Numbered from the stretch's first letter, positions 21,547-33,676 are shown. The stretch: 64,000 nt of DNA from Acanthosepion pharaonis (GCA_903632075.3 CAHIKZ030003337.1:110001-174000); one strand, 5' to 3'. Notes: generated from the letters alone by a model not told the origin. Numbers and translations are program-made.

Positions 21547-22114
21547 CCTTCATAAGTTATCTGTCTACTAGACTACTAAACAAATCTGCGTTGTCACTTA
21601 CTGCATAGACGGACGAAAATATATTCCTCCCTTTTCCAAAGGCATTAGTGAAATCTGAACGGAAGAGACACCGCTAAAAATTGAATTCGGTAAGATGATT
21701 CCTCGTTTGTGCAGATATCAGTTATCAAACCTGCACATCTTAATATAACCAGTTATAGAGGATGCATAGTTGGACAGGTAGGATATAAGAAAGCTAAAAT
21801 AATGATAAAAAAAAAAACCAAGGAGGAAAGGGATGAATATATTTACATAGAGTGGAAGCCATAGTGCTTAGAGAAAGACGCCCAGGACATTGGTATCAAG
21901 AAACAATGATGGAACGAGTGAAAGTGTTAAAAATAGCGATATATTAAGAAATATTTATGAAGAAAAATATCAAAAGGAATATTTTAAAATGCAATGCAGC
22001 AGAATATATTCGTGCTTTTCTTATTTTTTTTTTTTTTGTATCGCATCTGAAGCTGATCTATGTACAGGCTTTGACAGAAATATCTCCCACAAATACCTCC
22101 CTGAAATAACTTTT

Positions 22115-22178
22115 TAAAAATCATTTCACCCCAAAAAAGACAAAAAGCCACTATAACGCAAGAGGTTATGGAAAGTAT
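22115..22178 (-). repeat. LINE-A 3' tail
   Basis: The minus strand reads AACCTCTTGCGTTATAGTGGC ... GGGGTGAAATGATT, the LINE-A terminal sequence, directly next to the S1 element. Confidence 0.6.
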
Positions 22179-22179
22179 A

Positions 22180-22502
22180 TGTCTATATTTCTGAGATGAG
22201 GTATTATATACACTATTTACATTGTTCGGATCCTCATCTTTGTTCCCATATTTATCGCAACGTGTTGGTCGTTGTACCCTCCGGCCTTCATCAGATGGTT
22301 TGAATATCGAACTCAAACATGTATTTCGCTCACTGGGGTAGACTGTTCTAGTTCCACGTGCCATGTCTAATGGTTGTCAGTTATCAGTTATCTCCTATTA
22401 ATTCCACTCTCCAAGTTCTCCACCGCCTTAACCAGATATTGAAATCACACTCTTAGGGTCCTGTCACTGGATCTAACTAACGCCTTAATCCACTGTACCA
22501 TG
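22180..22502 (-). repeat. S1 repeat with tRNA-like head, most complete single copy
   Basis: On the minus strand: head GGTACAGTGGATTAAGGCG (box A-like) and a weak box B (GATTTCAATATCTGG), then GGAGATAACTGATAACTGAC, GGAACTAGAACAGTCTACCC, the core CTGATGA with GGCCG...CGACC (one mismatch), and the tail ATAATACCTCATCTCAGAAA. The GAAA of the core has changed to AACA here. About 320 bp from head to tail, the size of a SINE. Confidence 0.75.
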
Positions 22503-22862
22503 TGTCCTTGAAAACATAACTGGCATCCATTAAATATGGCACGTGGAACTTGAACAGTCTACCCCAGCGGGCGAAATAAAGAGACACTTCAACCACCTGT
22601 TGAACGTCAGAGCGTACATCAGCCGAAACGTTGTGATAAATATGGTGACAAAGATGAGGACAATAGTCCGAAGATTGTAAAGGATAATTTTAAAACGTAC
22701 TAGTTAATCTCCACGAAAATATCAAAAACAAAATTAGTATGACTAAAACTGTAACTCAATGTTGCCACCTGTTGAACGCCGGAGCCTACATCGGCCGAAA
22801 CGTTGTGGTAAATATGTTGACAAAGATAAGAATGATAGTCCGAACAATGTAAATAGTTTACT
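22503..22862 (+). repeat. S1 right arm and an additional S1 tail
   Basis: Plus-strand arm facing the copy at 22180-22502. The arm at 22530-22690 has ACTTGAACAGTCTACCCC, CAGCCGAAACGTTG and GATGAGGACAATAGTCCG. A 70-bp flank follows that is also present at 18120-18200, then a further tail at 22765-22862 (CGGCCGAAACGTTGTGG). The upstream core reads CTGTTGA, so A6 of the hammerhead consensus is lost. Confidence 0.75.
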
Positions 22863-22869
22863 AAAAGTT

Positions 22870-23980
22870 AGACAATAGGAGAAAAACTATTATTAAGAAG
22901 AGATGGTAATAAAAGAATAAAACATAAGGAGAGAAGATAATCGTTTACATTTTATTTACGTTTCTGGATATCAAATTTTGCTGGAAAGCGAGCGAAAAGC
23001 GCAATAGAAAGAACTGTTTAGCATAGAACGTCCATTTACATCGAGCCTCTCACATAATGCTAAGACATTAGCTAGACGAAAAAAATATTGCCATTTGCCT
23101 AAGTTCACTAGCACCACACATATGATAGTTTAAAATGTGAGAGGTATTTGTGCCGCAACCTGTATAGAATTTAGATAAAACATGAACACATACTGGAAAA
23201 GATAAGGCTTTAATTAAGAAAATATAGGCAAAGGATGGACAAAGAGAAGTTTCATGAGATAATTAATAATCATAGCTGAGTAATTTCTACGGATTCGTCT
23301 AGTAATGTTAATTCATCTTCGTAATCCAAACAGAATGATTCGGTCAATTCTCCGTTTTAAAGATACTGCATTTATTTATTTTCCTGCATTTATTTATTTA
23401 TTTATTTTATTTATTTCCTGCATTTATTTATTCCCTCTCTCTCTCTCTCTCTCTCTCTCTGATGAAAGTTCAGTGATATTTCACTTCGTAAAAAAAGAGT
23501 GAAGTAATCACGTGATTTATAGGATAGAAGTGACTTGATCTTTTTATTGAAAAAAAGAAAGAAAAGAGAATAGACATGATAAGAACGAATTTTTCGTATG
23601 TAAATGAATCGGGATTAAGAAGTTTTTTTTAAAATTTTCTCTCGCCCTTTTGTCGCTTTGCTTAAATACATTTCTTTAATCGCCCGCTGTCATTCCTAAT
23701 TAAACCTATTTTTTTGGTGTTTCCCTGCAGTTTCAAAAACCCGTCCGCCTACAAAGATAAGACAACCGCTCATTGCTTGAGACTCAAACACTTAACTTCA
23801 TCCTTCGCGTACTGATACATTTTTAACTTGCCTCACTTATTGTTGTGGAGTTATTTCGCAGTGGAGCACTGTATTTGTATTAAATCGCTCCTAAAATAGG
23901 TTCGACGTACAAAACGTTAGGAACTTGATATAATAGGTATTACGCAGAGTAATCTTGTTGTGATCGCTGACTACTTTCGT
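22870..23980. other. No recognisable gene
   Basis: AT-rich with a short (TTTA)n-like stretch and (CT)n at about 23435-23460. Confidence 0.5.
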
Positions 23981-24011
23981 ATTCGACTAACTGTCGACTA
24001 ATGTAGTCCAA

Positions 24012-24275
24012 CATCGACTAGTATTTGGTCACCCCCCACGAGGGTATCATGTGGAACAAGGCCGGTTTAACATGGGATCTCCGAGCCCGTGGGCTCGGCC
24101 AAAAATATACCCTTTGAACCCGTATGTACGTGTTCAGGGTCGGTTTACCTCCCCGAACGAGACTCTGCCCTTCGACATAGCCTCGTTCGGGTTCTTCCCG
24201 CCCGAAGGTAGAGAGTTTAACCGTTCAGACGGTCGTCCGACATCGACTGACCGTCGTTTCTATTACTACGCCTAC
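24012..24275 (+). repeat. Repeat D, copy 1 (GC-richer, coding-like)
   Basis: Markedly less AT-rich than its surroundings. An ORF at 24051-24284 reads MEQGRFNMGSPSPWARPKIY and later GRFTSPNETLPFDIASFGFF. The reverse complement of 52700-52925 gives a related frame (VVQGWFNVSFFFSRARR, GSGFSISPNETLSFGVASSG). Two copies with the same apparent frame suggest either a decayed coding segment of an unknown element or a structured repeat. I do not recognise the protein. Confidence 0.55.
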
Positions 24276-24413
24276 TTATATTAGGTGGGAGAGTCTATTA
24301 ACTATAGAATAGGCGTGTTTCACCATAACAGAGATAGTATCATACTAGCTTCTTATTTTGGCTAATTTAGCGAATATTATTTGAGAGAAAACGGGGATTT
24401 TTTTTAAATCGGT

Positions 24414-27300
24414 ATCACCCCAAGCAAGACAGTAGACACAAGCGGTTAGAGGATGTAGGAGCAGAAACAATGGTAATGATGCAAAAGAAATCAGGACGAC
24501 AGTAGATAGCGATTGACACTGCATTAAAATTTTTGCTGATTAAAGTTGGCTGGAAAGCATGGAGCCAGAAGGGACTTCCAAAAGCGAGTGGTACAGAATA
24601 AGAAACTGTTAGCTTCAAAGTTACGTCTACATCTAGCTAGCACTAATTGATGAGATCTCGCCGACAGTTTAGTATTGAGCTTAACTTCATAGCGACTCAG
24701 TGCCATAGCGTAGAGCTCATCCAAAAAATTACCATGAAAGTACTTATGAATAAGGCACAGAGAGGCACCCTTACGGCTGTGGGCAAAGTGACTGAGAGTG
24801 AGCCGCGATATCAGTTATAAATATTAATAATATTGCTGATTCTTCTTTGGATCTTATTGATGAGCTCCAGGAAAATAATAGGGGCATCGGATCATATATG
24901 GCTGCAATATTCTAAGCATGGACGAATGGTAGACTTCTAAGCATGGACGAATGGTAGACTTATGCAAGATAGATTCCGGAGAGAAAAACCGTCTCGGTCA
25001 ACACAGTCAACCGACTTTCTCACCAGTTGATCTGGCGATAGATTCAATAGAGTCTTTCCACCTTATGTCAGCTGTGAACCTTTGGATAACGACACACTTT
25101 CTTGGAAGATAACGTCAGCCATGCTGATGGAAAGCAGAGCGATTTTCTCATATGATTAATAGAGACCGTTTTAGTTTAGGAAGTGTTAAAATTGACAAGC
25201 ATGCTTTTTTCCCAGTTAACGACGTTTTGTATATCGATTGCCCTTTTGATCTTACCAGACTGAACCTTACCATCGAGACAGGAGTAATTGATAGTGTCGT
25301 CAGATTAGATGCCAAGTTGAGAGATGATGTTATATAAGAAAATTAAAAATTATCGTTGGACAAATGATCGATCTCTTGGGGGACACCTGCTTTAGAATGA
25401 GTGGCCGTTCAATACGACTTTCATTTCACGATTTGATAGGGACGGTTGGATCAGCTCAAAAACTTACTCGGAGATACCGTGGCTTTTCAGCTTGTAGAGA
25501 AGATCTGAATGGCAAAAACGGTGAAAGGTTTTCCTGAAGTCCAGTGCTACAGCCGCGGATTCGCCGTTTTTATCTAAAGCACGATAGGCCCTTTCCACAA
25601 TTATCGTTAGTTCATCAGCAGTTGATCTGGAGAAACGAAAATTGCATTGCTTGTCTGAGAAAATGTCCTGTGATGAGAGATGACGAACCAATTCAACATT
25701 GATTAGGACCTTCAGAAGTTTTTCAAACAGAGGTCGAATACTATGAGGGCGATAGTTGTATGAGTCAGACGATTCACCAGATTTCATAAAAACTGGAACA
25801 ACAGACAGTGACTTTTAGCAGGCAAGAAAGGAGGCAGTAGCGAGATATTTATTATACAGCTTAGAGAGAACACGAGCTTGTTCGCGCGCACACTTCTTAA
25901 TAACTATTCCAGGGATACCATCGGGTCCGCATGATTTGTGGAAATCAAGGTTAGAGGTGAGAGTAGAAAACAATTGTGTTATATGTATATCAGTCAACAG
26001 AGAATCAGTTCTAAGTGAAGTTAGACAGGGATACTTCAGATGAGTTAAGGGTAGAGCTTGAGAAGAATTTACGGGCAAAGTACTCGGATTTATCAGTAGG
26101 GGATGATAACACGTCAAATCGATTGACGAGGTGGGGAATAGAGACATTGCACTTATTTTGTACCCTATTAAAAAGACGCCAGTTGTCACAAAAGCCAAAG
26201 TTTTAAGAGGCTATTCGGCGCCTCATTTTCTTATCAAATACAGTCTTAGCGACTTCGAGGACTCGTTTACTTTTCTTATGAGTAGTAGCAAATAGGCACT
26301 TGTTATGACGAGAGCTGTCACGCTGGTATAGCCGGAAATAGTGATTCTGCTGTGCTATGGCGGCCGAGCATGTTGGTGTGAACCATGGGGAGGATTGCGG
26401 TTTCACCTGGTATTTCGGAGTAGGGGTGACAGCGCACATGTCGGTTTTGACCTAAGAAGAAACCTCAGTGGCGCATTTTTCAAATGGGAGGTTGAAGATA
26501 TCATTCCAAGGGGAGTCACGAAGAAATTCCCGGAATAAATCCCAATCGGCATGCTGGCACCGGAAATAGATTTTATGGATAGGGTGTTCCTGTTTAATGG
26601 ATGCTTGGAATCAGATATCAATAGTTACTACAGAGAGGTCCGAGTTACCAAGAAGGCAGTATTTTAAAGCTTGTCAAAAGCAGGGAGATGAGGTAAGAAA
26701 TAGATCCAATAGGGAAGCATGTTGTTCGGTTAACCTGGGGAAACAAGTTGGAAGTCGATGATATGGAAGAAGGATTGGTCAGGAAAAAATTAATTTAAAA
26801 GATTAATGTCTGTATACCGACAACATTAGTATGTTTCAGCCATGTTTTCTAATGAGCACTAAAGTCAGTGAAGACAAAGATGCTCGCGGATGAATGAAGA
26901 GAAAGTGCATTTTCTATCCTGTCAGCTATTGCATCTAATAGACTGCAATCTTGGGAAGAGGGGAGGCGATAAAGAAGAAAACGATAACTGACAGTGTTTA
27001 GTAGCGAAAGACGAAAGCACATGAAAGATTTGTCAGTTCCTTCGAGAGACAATTGTCTGGCTATCGGCAGATCATCCCGGATGTAAAAACCAAGGATGTG
27101 CAGGCGAATGCTGCAATCTTTTCGGCAAATGGAAAAATAACCTGGAGCCAAAAATTCGTTGGTCGTAATGGATGAAATCAATTTGATTTCACAGATGGCG
27201 ACCGTTTCAGGAGGAAGGATTCGACGCTGCAGATGTTGGAACGGATAACACACATATTAGAGGAAAAATATTGAATTGAGTATGTGGTATTTTGTTAGCT
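24414..27300 (-). pseudogene. LINE-A: endonuclease plus reverse transcriptase, longest copy
   Basis: Read down the minus strand. 27253-26849 is AP-endonuclease-like, with APGYFSICRKDCSIRLHILG and IFVFTDFSAH (usual motif GDFNAH). 26621-26203 is the linker (SSPWFTPTCSAAIAQ). 26198-25815 holds the RT fingers (SCGPDGIPGIVIKKCA). 25787-25464 has NYRPHSIRPLFEKLLKV, DKQCNFRFSRSTADELT and the motif A region AVALDFRKTFHRF. The YADD box falls at 25297-25308 and reads stop-S-D-D. The C-terminal region follows (SARSHQLVLARCRRNFEAN, 24524-24724), then the tail TTGCTTGGGGTGA at about 24418-24430. Stops and frameshifts throughout; the element acts only as a relic. A 26-bp direct duplication lies at 24911-24962. 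Related to CR1/Jockey-like non-LTR elements by domain order; clade not determined. Confidence 0.85.
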
Positions 27301-27770
27301 GGTTTAGTTTTATTTCTTTTTGTTGTGATATGTGCTTTGAGGAGTGAGGAGAAGACCACCGTAATTCTCACTATCTGTCGTCAATAGCAATACAAACAAC
27401 CGGCGTGTAGCTGAGAGCAGAGCATAATCTGGCCTCAAGGTTGCCCACCGGAAATACATGCAGGGACACCTTCCCATGACCGATATGACTCTAGAGGTAC
27501 CCCGATTTTATGGGACTGTTGATCAGGTCAGTGCTACCAAAGACCAGTCAGAAGAAGCAGTTTGCTAACTGCCAACCCGGTACTCTCATAATGGAAAGCC
27601 AGACACTGGTTAGTCTGATCAGCAAAGAGTTAAGACAGTTAAATCATTGCGAGCCTGGTAAGAGAAAGAAGAGAAAAAATCGTATCTTGAACAAGGATCA
27701 AGGATCAAGAGATGAACCTCCTGTTCAATAGACATAGAAGGAGGGCAGACCGGACACGAGGGAGTCTACT
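27300..27770. other. Possible 5' region of LINE-A, unrecognised
   Basis: Lies upstream of the endonuclease in element orientation. A 73-codon plus-strand ORF (27510-27731) ends in a basic run (GKRKKRKNRIL). I cannot tell whether this is LINE 5' sequence or unrelated. Confidence 0.25.
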
Positions 27771-28035
27771 ATATTTTTTAAGCAAATCACGTAAGACGGG
27801 ATTGCCACTAGCACACAAGGGGTTGCAGAGAGTGAGAGTAAGATTAAAGAGGAGTGTTTAGAAAAAGGATAAAAAGAATCAAGGAATCAAGATCATAGCA
27901 TCAGAAGATGTCGATTGACATTACATTTGAATATTTAAAGATTAAAACTATGTACGAAGAAGGGAGTTCCACTGACGGAAGTTGCGAGATAAGAAGATAT
28001 TAGAGTAAAAGTGATGGCGACAATTAGCCCTCTTG
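27770..28035 (-). pseudogene. LINE-A 3' fragment
   Basis: Reverse complement matches 8020-8260 closely: TTTACTCTAATATCTTCTTATCTCGCAACTTCCGTCAGTGGAAC, then AATGTCAATCGACATCTTC and GTGTGCTAGTG. A second, separate insertion of the family that lies next to the long copy. Confidence 0.7.
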
Positions 28036-28039
28036 CTTA

Positions 28040-29650
28040 TTATAAATTCTCATGTCTACTAATTCCGCCTTTTTTTTTTTCATTTTTTAACCGGCTTTAC
28101 CTTTCGACATTCTTTAACTATTTGTGACATTTATATACTTTGTTGGAAAAAGTCAAGCTAAAAATTTCACACCCATTTTTCCATTCATGATAGGCACCTA
28201 TTATAAGTGTAATATTGGGAATTGACACTAAATTAGTGTACAAGCAAGCATTTTATGTATACGCACCCACATGTTGCAGCCAAGGATTAACAGAAAATTA
28301 AGACATGAAGGAAGAAAAAGAACAAAATATCGAATAATATTCTGAAATAGGATGATCAAAAAAAAAAACCCAAAAAAAACAACAAAAGTCAAGTTAAATA
28401 CAAACAGATTAAAATATTACTAAACAATAAGATAAGCACTTCCGAAAACACAGCCGTTTGCTATTTAGAAAAACACTTAACCGCAAATAATACCACCGAA
28501 GTCCTATTTGAATCATTCGGCTTGGGACCTCACAAATATATCAAGAAAAAGAAAGAAAGCAATAACAGTACACAGCATCTATGGGGTCTCATTGAATAGA
28601 ATTGAAGCTGTAAAGTGACTGATGTGTTAAGAGCCATCGGATTTAAATTGAGATACGGTGTCTACGTGTCGCTGTTGTCTTTTTGGTATTCACATATTCA
28701 TAGTTAGCAAAGTTCACATTTGATATTTCTTTTAATATCGTTTACCAAATACAAACCCCAAGAACGACTCTACTAAAGAATTACGGAATTACTAAAGTAA
28801 TCGGAATGAGGATAAATTTTACGCCATATACCTGATGTAGTGGGCCTTAGGTGTGAAGGTTTGAACAGGTAGAACTAAGGAATTTAGCTCTTCTGAATAT
28901 TGGTCATAGAATTAGCGATATAGTAACCAGAAGCTAGCAACGATTGATCTTTGTGAAAGGAATCGCATGGCTGAAAATTATTCATCACCTACAAGGCCGT
29001 GTAATCGTGTTTAATCATATTTTCCCTATTGGCGGTTAATTGTGTCCGTCATCTCCTTAATTTGCTAAACGGACAATTTTTTTTTCCGATTAGATTTCAT
29101 CACATTAAATGCTTAGAAGCAGTTTCTTTCTTTTTTTCCTTTCGTTTGATGTCAAATATTCTTGGCGTTGATTTGATTCTCCGCTTTGCAAACCGATTCT
29201 TAGTAACTAGAAGTCGCGAAACGTTTTGCGAAGAGAGCAAATAATGACTTTATTACGAGGCCGAGGTTAAAAGACATTGATTTATGATATAGGTTAAAAG
29301 CAGAAATAAAAACCAAAAAAAAAGAATGTTAAACAATAGACAGTTCGCATAACAATGTCTGATTGTTATCTGTAGATGAATACAATAAGAATAAATTGAC
29401 TTTCACAGAAATTCCACTCTCTTGCAATCAATATGTTATAGACAAAAGTAAAAAAAAAGCTTTTAAATTCTACTATTCATAATAATACTAACAGTCAACA
29501 TTTTATCAAGCGAAAGATGTCATTTAAATATCAATGAATCCCAACTTGTTTCATAATAAATTTATTTTGAGGAAATTTCCTATTTTTCTACGTCAATCGA
29601 AAATATCTCCAGCTAATTGTATTACTTTTAAGAAAAAATCGTTATAACTA
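28040..29650. other. No recognisable feature
   Basis: AT-rich; ORF 29029-29244 (+) has no recognisable motif. Confidence 0.5.
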
Positions 29651-29659
29651 AAAAGACAC

Positions 29660-29750
29660 ATTACTTACACTAATATCCCTCTCTTTGTTGTTATTTCTAT
29701 AACCTTTCAGCCGTTGTAGCCTCGGGCCTTCATCAGTTGCTTGTCAGCGT
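29660..29750 (-). repeat. S1-type tail with a hammerhead-like core but a different upstream
   Basis: The minus strand reads CTGATGA, GGCC...GGCT, GAAAGG, then ATAACAACAAAGAGAGGGATATTAG, which parallels the S1 tail. The sequence before CTGATGA (TACCCACGCTGACAAGCAA) is not S1 body, so the same tail module is joined to another head. Confidence 0.55.
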
Positions 29751-29759
29751 GGGTAACCT

Positions 29760-30350
29760 GTTACGAAGTTTCGAACGTACTAATTTATTTAATCTACCAG
29801 GAAAGACAGCTGCCATTCCACCGATATCTTGGCTAGTTATTATTTAGTCCTGCTCAATTATTAGTATGCACTGCACGGCAAATAGATTGAACAATTACGA
29901 TATCAACAAATTCACAAAACAACGTTTTAGTCCACAGGCTATAGGCATGTGGGACAATCCTGTGTGTTGAAATTGAAGCCTTAAATCTAATCGGTTTTCT
30001 GATTAAAAAAAAACCAAAAAAAACTGTTGTTGCTTGTCACGATTGTCTGTAAACACCGATATTTTTTCTGTTGCTGGTGAGGGGAATAGACCGCACGTAA
30101 TTAATACAATTAATTAAACAGCGGTAACCCTTCATTCCAAACATTCAGAGAGAAATTAAAGGTATTCAGTTTGTTAAAAGCGAAATAACGATATAATAGT
30201 TAATGTTTAGTACCCTGTTGCATTGAACAATTCTATGGATTTCAACTTATATCTCCGTGACATTTTACTTATATTGTTTTTTTTCTTTTTAAATGTCACT
30301 GTTTACAGGAATTCAGTAAAATGGTACTATTCAAATTCTACTTTAATATG
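29760..30350. other. No recognisable feature
   Basis: AT-rich sequence with several A or T homopolymers. Confidence 0.5.
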
Positions 30351-30359
30351 CCGTGTCAC

Positions 30360-30830
30360 TTCCTAACGTGGTTGATCATAGCTCTTCACAACATCCTCTT
30401 ATTTGTTGTCTAAGCAATGTTTTACACTTAGCATATGTTTATAGCATCCCTCTTTGTGCCTCTTCTACAAACCATTCACATTAATTCGCTATGTATTTTA
30501 TTCGCTGCTTTCCTCTGATTTATTTGTCTTCAGTTTATCATGTGAGTGTTAAATTCTCCAAGCCTTCTTTTCTCATTAGATCTGACAGAAACTTTAACTG
30601 TCACTTTCTAGTTGTAAGTATAAGTTTACTTGTGGTTCTTATTTTCCTCAATATTTCATTGTTCCTTTCATGTTTTTAAAGGATATTCTCTGCAGTCATT
30701 CGTAGAAACATATTTCTATGGCAGCCAGTCTCGTCTTCATCTGTGAGGAGTTTATTATTTCAGTATAAAAATCTTGTTGCAGATTAGATAGTATATAAGG
30801 TAAATTCATATAAAATAAACTGTACCAAGG
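30360..30830 (-). pseudogene. RTE-type C-terminal fragment
   Basis: The minus strand near 30740-30720 reads as the start of the KRLEA..MFL block (DETGCHRNMFL in one frame), followed by QLKFLSDLMRKEGLENLTLT near 30600-30545 and KQRIKYIAN near 30500. These match QLKFMGQIMRKEGLEYLILT and KQRMTYLEG of the copy at 4300-4400. Frameshifts and stops; no RT domain. Confidence 0.65.
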
Positions 30831-31059
30831 TTAGTTTCGCACAATACCGCAAGTTGCTACAAAACCTTAATTTAAAAAAACTCGTGCCAGGTTCTTAAAT
30901 GCTTCTTTCATATAGATGTCATGCACAGCACCAAATTTGTTCAGAGATATATGCAAACATTCTGCAGTATTTAAATAGCTTTCAAAGATCTATGATTAAA
31001 AATAGGTCTTCGAGCGAATGGAGTATGTCGTTCTTAAAAAGGACTGTAGTTCAAATCGT

Positions 31060-31602
31060 TTGGTTTGGTTTGTTTTGTTTTAAGGCATATCAGCCTCAGT
31101 AGGTCATTTAATACCGACAATTTTTTTTCCTGGTAATATTTTTGTTATGTCAAAAATCTATTTCTGTTAATATTTTTTTATAAAAAATGTATAGCTGGTA
31201 ATATTATTGTTTCAAAAATGTATTGCTAGCAATGTTTTTTTTTTTTTTTTTTTTTTTTTTTCAAAAACGTATTGTTGGTAACAGTTTTTTTTTTCCAAAA
31301 CATATTGCTGGTAATAGTTTTTCTTCAAAAACTTATTGCTGGTAATATTTTATAATGCTTTTTATCTAAGATTCGGGGTTAACTATTTGAACTATTTGCC
31401 TATAGCTGGGACCCTAACAGGTGCTACCACCCCGGATCAGGGTGGACCTGGGAACACCAGCAGTTAAGAGGTGGTTCCACGCTCCTCCAACCCTCCTGAT
31501 TAGAGGCCTTACTGTTGGACGTAGTTTATCGTCTTACCCAGGGCGCGGATGTAACTTATCGTCATACACAGAACGCTGTAGTTTATCGTCATACCCAAGT
31601 CA
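31060..31602 (+). repeat. Modular repeat C, copy 1
   Basis: Order of modules: GGTTTGGTTTGTTTTGTTTTA and CATATCAGCCTCAGTAGGTCATTTAAT; about five diverged units of roughly 45 bp, each (T)n, CAAAAA.GTATTGCTGGTAAT (31125-31350); a unique block GCTGGGACCCTAACAGGTGC ... CACCAGCAGTTAAGAGG (31405-31475); and three units of about 29 bp with TGTAGTTTATCGTCNTACCCAG (31516-31602). A shorter copy in reverse lies at 49026-49378 with the same module order. Confidence 0.85.
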
Positions 31603-31619
31603 ATTAAATCGTTTGGACT

Positions 31620-33120
31620 GGCGTTATAGAACCACAAAGAACTTTGCCAAATAACAGAAACTCTTTGAGTATTTTGCACAGCAGCAATAAGCAAAATGGA
31701 TAACACATGTAACTCTAAGACAAAAATAATGACATAATGAATATGTTGATGTTCCACTAGAAGTAGGAAGGATTTACCGATACAATGGAAAGAGCAATAA
31801 CGGTTATATGATAAATCTATTTTCCTAAAACAATCTAATAGAAAGTATTTATACATTTCAACCTACGGTAGCAGTGGCTACTCGGCCAATGAAAGCTGTA
31901 TATTTTCATATATTGCTAATATTAATATTATCATGACCATATTAGTTCAGCCTATTTTCATTGTCAGAACCATAAGGACGTCAGGTCGTGAACAATTATG
32001 GCTCTCTGTAAAAATTCTGGCTTTTCTTCTGACTTTTTGTTCCTTTTGCTATTTTCTGTTAATATGGACCACATTCTGCTATCTATTCACTCAAACTATA
32101 GAAGCAGCGTGCTCACTGTTTTCGTCTACTTCAAGTGATATTCCTATGTTATCTCATCAACACATTCTTTCCCCATTATGTGTCTACCAAATTTAAACTG
32201 TCTCTTCCTGGATGTTAGCAAGACTTATTCTCTTTAAAACAATCTCTTTACTCACACGGTATTCTGTCCACACTATTCTCCGCATTGATTGACTTAAGTC
32301 ATTTCTTAATTCATGAGAAAATTCATTCTCCTATATGATATAACATAGCTTCATCATTTATTTTTCACATGACACTGTTGTCTGTTCGGAATTTAAATAT
32401 TTCTAACATAATTGGTCTGTAATCTTTTAAGAAAAATATAGAGCATATATCAACTAAGAATTAGCGGGTTCCATTTTTCTGGTCCCAGCAATCATTCTGT
32501 GCTCAAAAGTGTTAAATCCTTTCCGAATCCCATAGCTGTCACAGCTACACTACTTACTTACTTATTGGGCCACAAATTGTTTAATAAGCTGATTTAGTTT
32601 CTAGAACTGGATGAGGGAGAAATCGCATAGTTTTGTGACATAATAGGTTAAATTAACTTTTGATTTAATATTTGAATACAAACAAGAGTGTGTTTCTATT
32701 TATGCAGGAATTACTCAGAACTACAACTATTTGAAACTCTATTCATTCACACGTCTTCGGTGAATAAATAATGCAACTCAGATCATGTTTATCCACCTGC
32801 AATTTATTAGTTTTCTCTTGTTGATTGTAAGGAGCAGAACTGTAATCTTGCTAGATGCAGATAATACAAAAAGCACAAATCGCTAAGTAAAATTCTGAAC
32901 TTTAATACAAGAGACAAAGGAAGTAGAACGCTAATGCATTTGCACCTGCAAACAATGAAATGTGTTTTGTCAAGAAGCGAAAAGATAAAATAGACGAATT
33001 CAGTTCAACGAATTAGGTTTCTCTCGTGCCTAAAAATATTCTGTCTCAATTATCTTTATTTCGAGTGTATACAGGTCTGCCAGTAATAATTAAACACATT
33101 ATTGTAAATAACATAGTATA
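31620..33120. other. No recognisable gene
   Basis: ORFs at 31509-31856 (-) and 31933-32196 (+) have no family features. The stretch 31685-31860 shares short words with 16040-16230 (AAAATGGAT..CACATGT), which could be another decayed repeat. Confidence 0.4.
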
Positions 33121-33129
33121 TGCTGAAAA

Positions 33130-33210
33130 GAGTAACACACACACACACACACATATATATATGCATGTGTGTGTGTCTGTGTCTGTGTGTGCCTGTGTAT
33201 GTATGTGAGT
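33130..33210. repeat. (AC)n-(AT)n-(GT)n compound microsatellite
   Basis: An AC run, a short AT run, then interrupted GT. The AC and GT parts can pair with each other. Confidence 0.9.
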
Positions 33211-33437
33211 GTGTGTAAAATAGATAGGTTAGTTAATAAAACAAGGACAAACGAAAGAGTACCAATATAATCAGTACGAATAACATTTGTGAAATATTAC
33301 TTATTAAACATATGACAGAAATAAAGCACGAAAAGAAAGGTTTAAGTCCGAAATTTTTGGTCACACCTGTGTCCTTTCATCAGCGTATCGAGAAATAAAC
33401 AGAGAAATTGGAAGCAAGTGGCGAAGCAATGGATTCA

Positions 33438-33545
33438 TATTTTTCCCATGGTTATTAGCACGTAAGGGAATGTAATAAATTAGACTGCAATTCGAATTCT
33501 GCTCTTCTATTCCTTAATCCCAGCCGTAATACATTACTCTACAAT
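33438..33545 (-). repeat. S2 SINE, 5' part
   Basis: Plus-strand GTAAGGGAATGTAATAAATTAGACTGCAATTCGAATTCTGC ... GTAATACATTACTCTAC is the reverse of the S2 head, with the B box at about 33487-33500. The body is cut after about 100 bp. The (TCTA)n tract begins at its 5' end. Confidence 0.65.
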
Positions 33546-33551
33546 GTATGC

Positions 33552-33608
<57 letters not shown>

Positions 33609-33637
33609 ATTCAATAAAATGTCTGTATTATTCAATG

Positions 33638-33675
<38 letters not shown>

Positions 33676-33676
33676 C

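Noticed and set aside
24051..24284. Repeat D ORF called as a host exon
   Set aside because: A second diverged copy at 52.7 kb inside a transposon fragment shows it is a dispersed repeat.
26341..26538. Plus-strand ORFs at 26015, 26341 and 25152
   Set aside because: Antisense shadows of the LINE-A RT and linker.
33340..33410. Another hammerhead on the minus strand (CTGATGA near 33380)
   Set aside because: CTGATGA is followed by a pairable GG.CACAGGTGTG.CC stretch, but no GAAA follows stem II; the downstream reads AAAAATTTCGG.
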